Below the pieces are notes generated by a model, which had not been told where the DNA came from, did not search any database, and worked only from the letters and a program-made list of their open reading frames with translations. DNA of 7,294 nt from DATLCI01 sp046714215 (GTDB lineage: Bacteria > Acidobacteriota > Terriglobia > Terriglobales > Acidobacteriaceae): assembly GCA_046714215.1 (NCBI GenBank), contig JBKKBM010000178.1, positions 1-7,294 of the forward strand, written 5' to 3'. This document shows, piece after piece, positions 6,487-7,294 of the stretch. Numbering within the stretch: position 1 is the first letter of the stretch; every line of letters starts with the position of its first letter. The translations under genes were made by a program, and so were the position numbers.

Positions 6487-6516
6487 CGCCGCTTTGGGCG
6501 GCTCTATAAAGCGGCG
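6487..6516 (-). repeat. Inverted repeat across the cyclase-PilZ stop codon; possible terminator
   Basis: CGCCGCTTT (6487-6495) and AAAGCGGCG (6508-6516) are exact reverse complements, a 9-bp stem with a 12-nt loop that contains the TAG stop (6504-6506). A second, mutually exclusive hairpin (6488-6492 with 6498-6502) is also possible. No U tract follows on the minus strand, so an intrinsic terminator is only tentative. Confidence 0.5.
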
Positions 6517-7294
6517 AGGGCCTTAGCCTCAGAATCGTCCAGATTGTCGAACTCTACCCCAACCATGCCGTCGCGGAGGGTTCGGACCCGCGAATCTAGA
6601 TCCAGCCATTGCAGAGTTGATGGCAGTCGAAGTTTTATCCGTACAAGTGTCCCAAGTTCAAAATCGCCAATCGCGCGAAAGCTTACACCCGATGCGCTGA
6701 TGTCCGCCGTTACCCCTTCCCTTATCCCGCCGTCTATAACGTAGAGCATTTCAATCTCGAGTGGCGCGCGGGGGTGACGCCGTTGTTCCGGAAGGTCCGG
6801 TATGCCAAAGATCTCGACGTCAGCCTCCAAACCTTTGACCTTGACGAACCCGAGGCTCACAACCGGAACGCAGTCTTTTATGTCCTCGTAGACCGCGCGA
6901 TTAACGATGATCTTCTGTTCGAAGTTTTTGCTCAGACCTTCCAGTCGTGAAGCCAGATTGACAGGACTTCCGATCACGGTGTAGTCCATCCGTTGCTCTC
7001 CCCCGATATTTCCCGAAACTGCTTCGCCCCGGGTGATCCCGATTCCGATGTCAATCGGGACCGCCCCCTGCAGCTGCCGGAAAAGGTTGAACTTGTGCAG
7101 CGCTCGACGCATCTCCAATGCCGCCAGCACCGCCCTTTCGGAATCGTTCGTGTGGGCCACGGGAGTACCGAAGACCGCCATGATAGCGTCGCCTATGTAC
7201 TTGTCCAGCGTGCCCTCGTACCGGAAGATGGGCTCGATGGCTCGTGAGAAATACTGGTTCAGCATACTCACCACTTCTTCGGCCGTGCACTGTT
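6504..7294 (-). CDS. Class III (probable IIIb) nucleotide cyclase fused to a PilZ domain, 5' end outside window
   Basis: Partial gene: the frame is open to the window edge, and an apparent GTG start at 7274 is internal because the residues before it (CTAEEVVSMLNQYFSR) belong to the cyclase fold. Numbering from the first full codon (7292): DKYIGDAIMAVFG carries adenine-contacting K31 and metal-binding D35; RMDYTVIGSPVNLASRLE carries T105 where class IIIa enzymes have Asp, and the transition-state pair N112 and R116. Lys/Thr at the two purine-specifying positions fits adenylate cyclases of class IIIb, which includes bicarbonate-responsive enzymes. The first metal Asp lies upstream, outside view. 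Residues about 168-262 form a PilZ domain: R171-x-x-x-R175 and D197-x-S-x-x-G202, the two c-di-GMP-binding motifs, then GVEFDNLDD. Such a fusion could let c-di-GMP affect cAMP synthesis. Sensor domains may precede the visible part. Confidence 0.93.
   Translation of the reverse strand, partial: QCTAEEVVSMLNQYFSRAIEPIFRYEGTLDKYIGDAIMAVFGTPVAHTNDSERAVLAALEMRRALHKFNLFRQLQGAVPIDIGIGITRGEAVSGNIGGEQRMDYTVIGSPVNLASRLEGLSKNFEQKIIVNRAVYEDIKDCVPVVSLGFVKVKGLEADVEIFGIPDLPEQRRHPRAPLEIEMLYVIDGGIREGVTADISASGVSFRAIGDFELGTLVRIKLRLPSTLQWLDLDSRVRTLRDGMVGVEFDNLDDSEAKALAAL

Overview
The window is GC-rich bacterial DNA with five protein-coding genes. The gene types point to Acidobacteriota: two transmembrane Ser/Thr kinases of the PknB type, one fused to a TolB/PD40 beta-propeller and opening with MALSAGTRLGPYEI, plus a PEGA-domain secreted protein. 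This assignment is inferred from protein style alone; no marker gene is present.

Layout. Positions 16-1620 (minus) encode a 534-residue receptor-like Ser/Thr kinase with a cytoplasmic kinase domain, one membrane helix and an Ala-rich, helical outer region. Positions 1621-2107 are a divergent intergenic region with a good sigma70-type promoter for the kinase and a weaker candidate for the plus-strand genes. Positions 2108-2779 and 2796-3488 (plus) form a compact two-gene operon. It encodes a 223-residue secreted protein of unknown function and a 230-residue secreted PEGA protein with a C-terminal module that looks PH/GRAM-like. Positions 3594-6266 (minus), convergent with the operon, encode an 890-residue kinase / membrane helix / beta-propeller protein. 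Its reading frame continues past the TAA for 24 more codons, which encode what looks like the usual C-terminal tail of this family. Positions 6267-6503 hold the kinase promoter, a degraded 3' fragment of a tRNA-Glu gene and an inverted repeat. Positions 6504-7294 (minus, 5' end outside the window) encode a class III nucleotide cyclase fused to a PilZ domain.

How the genes may work together. Both kinases place a sensor-like domain outside the cytoplasmic membrane, and the two operon products appear to be exported to the same compartment. A shared envelope-signalling role is plausible but is only inferred from the arrangement. The cyclase-PilZ protein adds a cyclic-nucleotide output and a possible c-di-GMP input. 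It lies across the tRNA remnant, which may mark an old integration boundary.

I found no CRISPR array, transposase, rRNA or intact tRNA. I did not find a complete undescribed defence or mobile system. The points most worth checking are the in-frame stop with its conserved-looking tail, the tRNA-Glu fragment, and the perfect hairpin inside a signal-peptide coding region.
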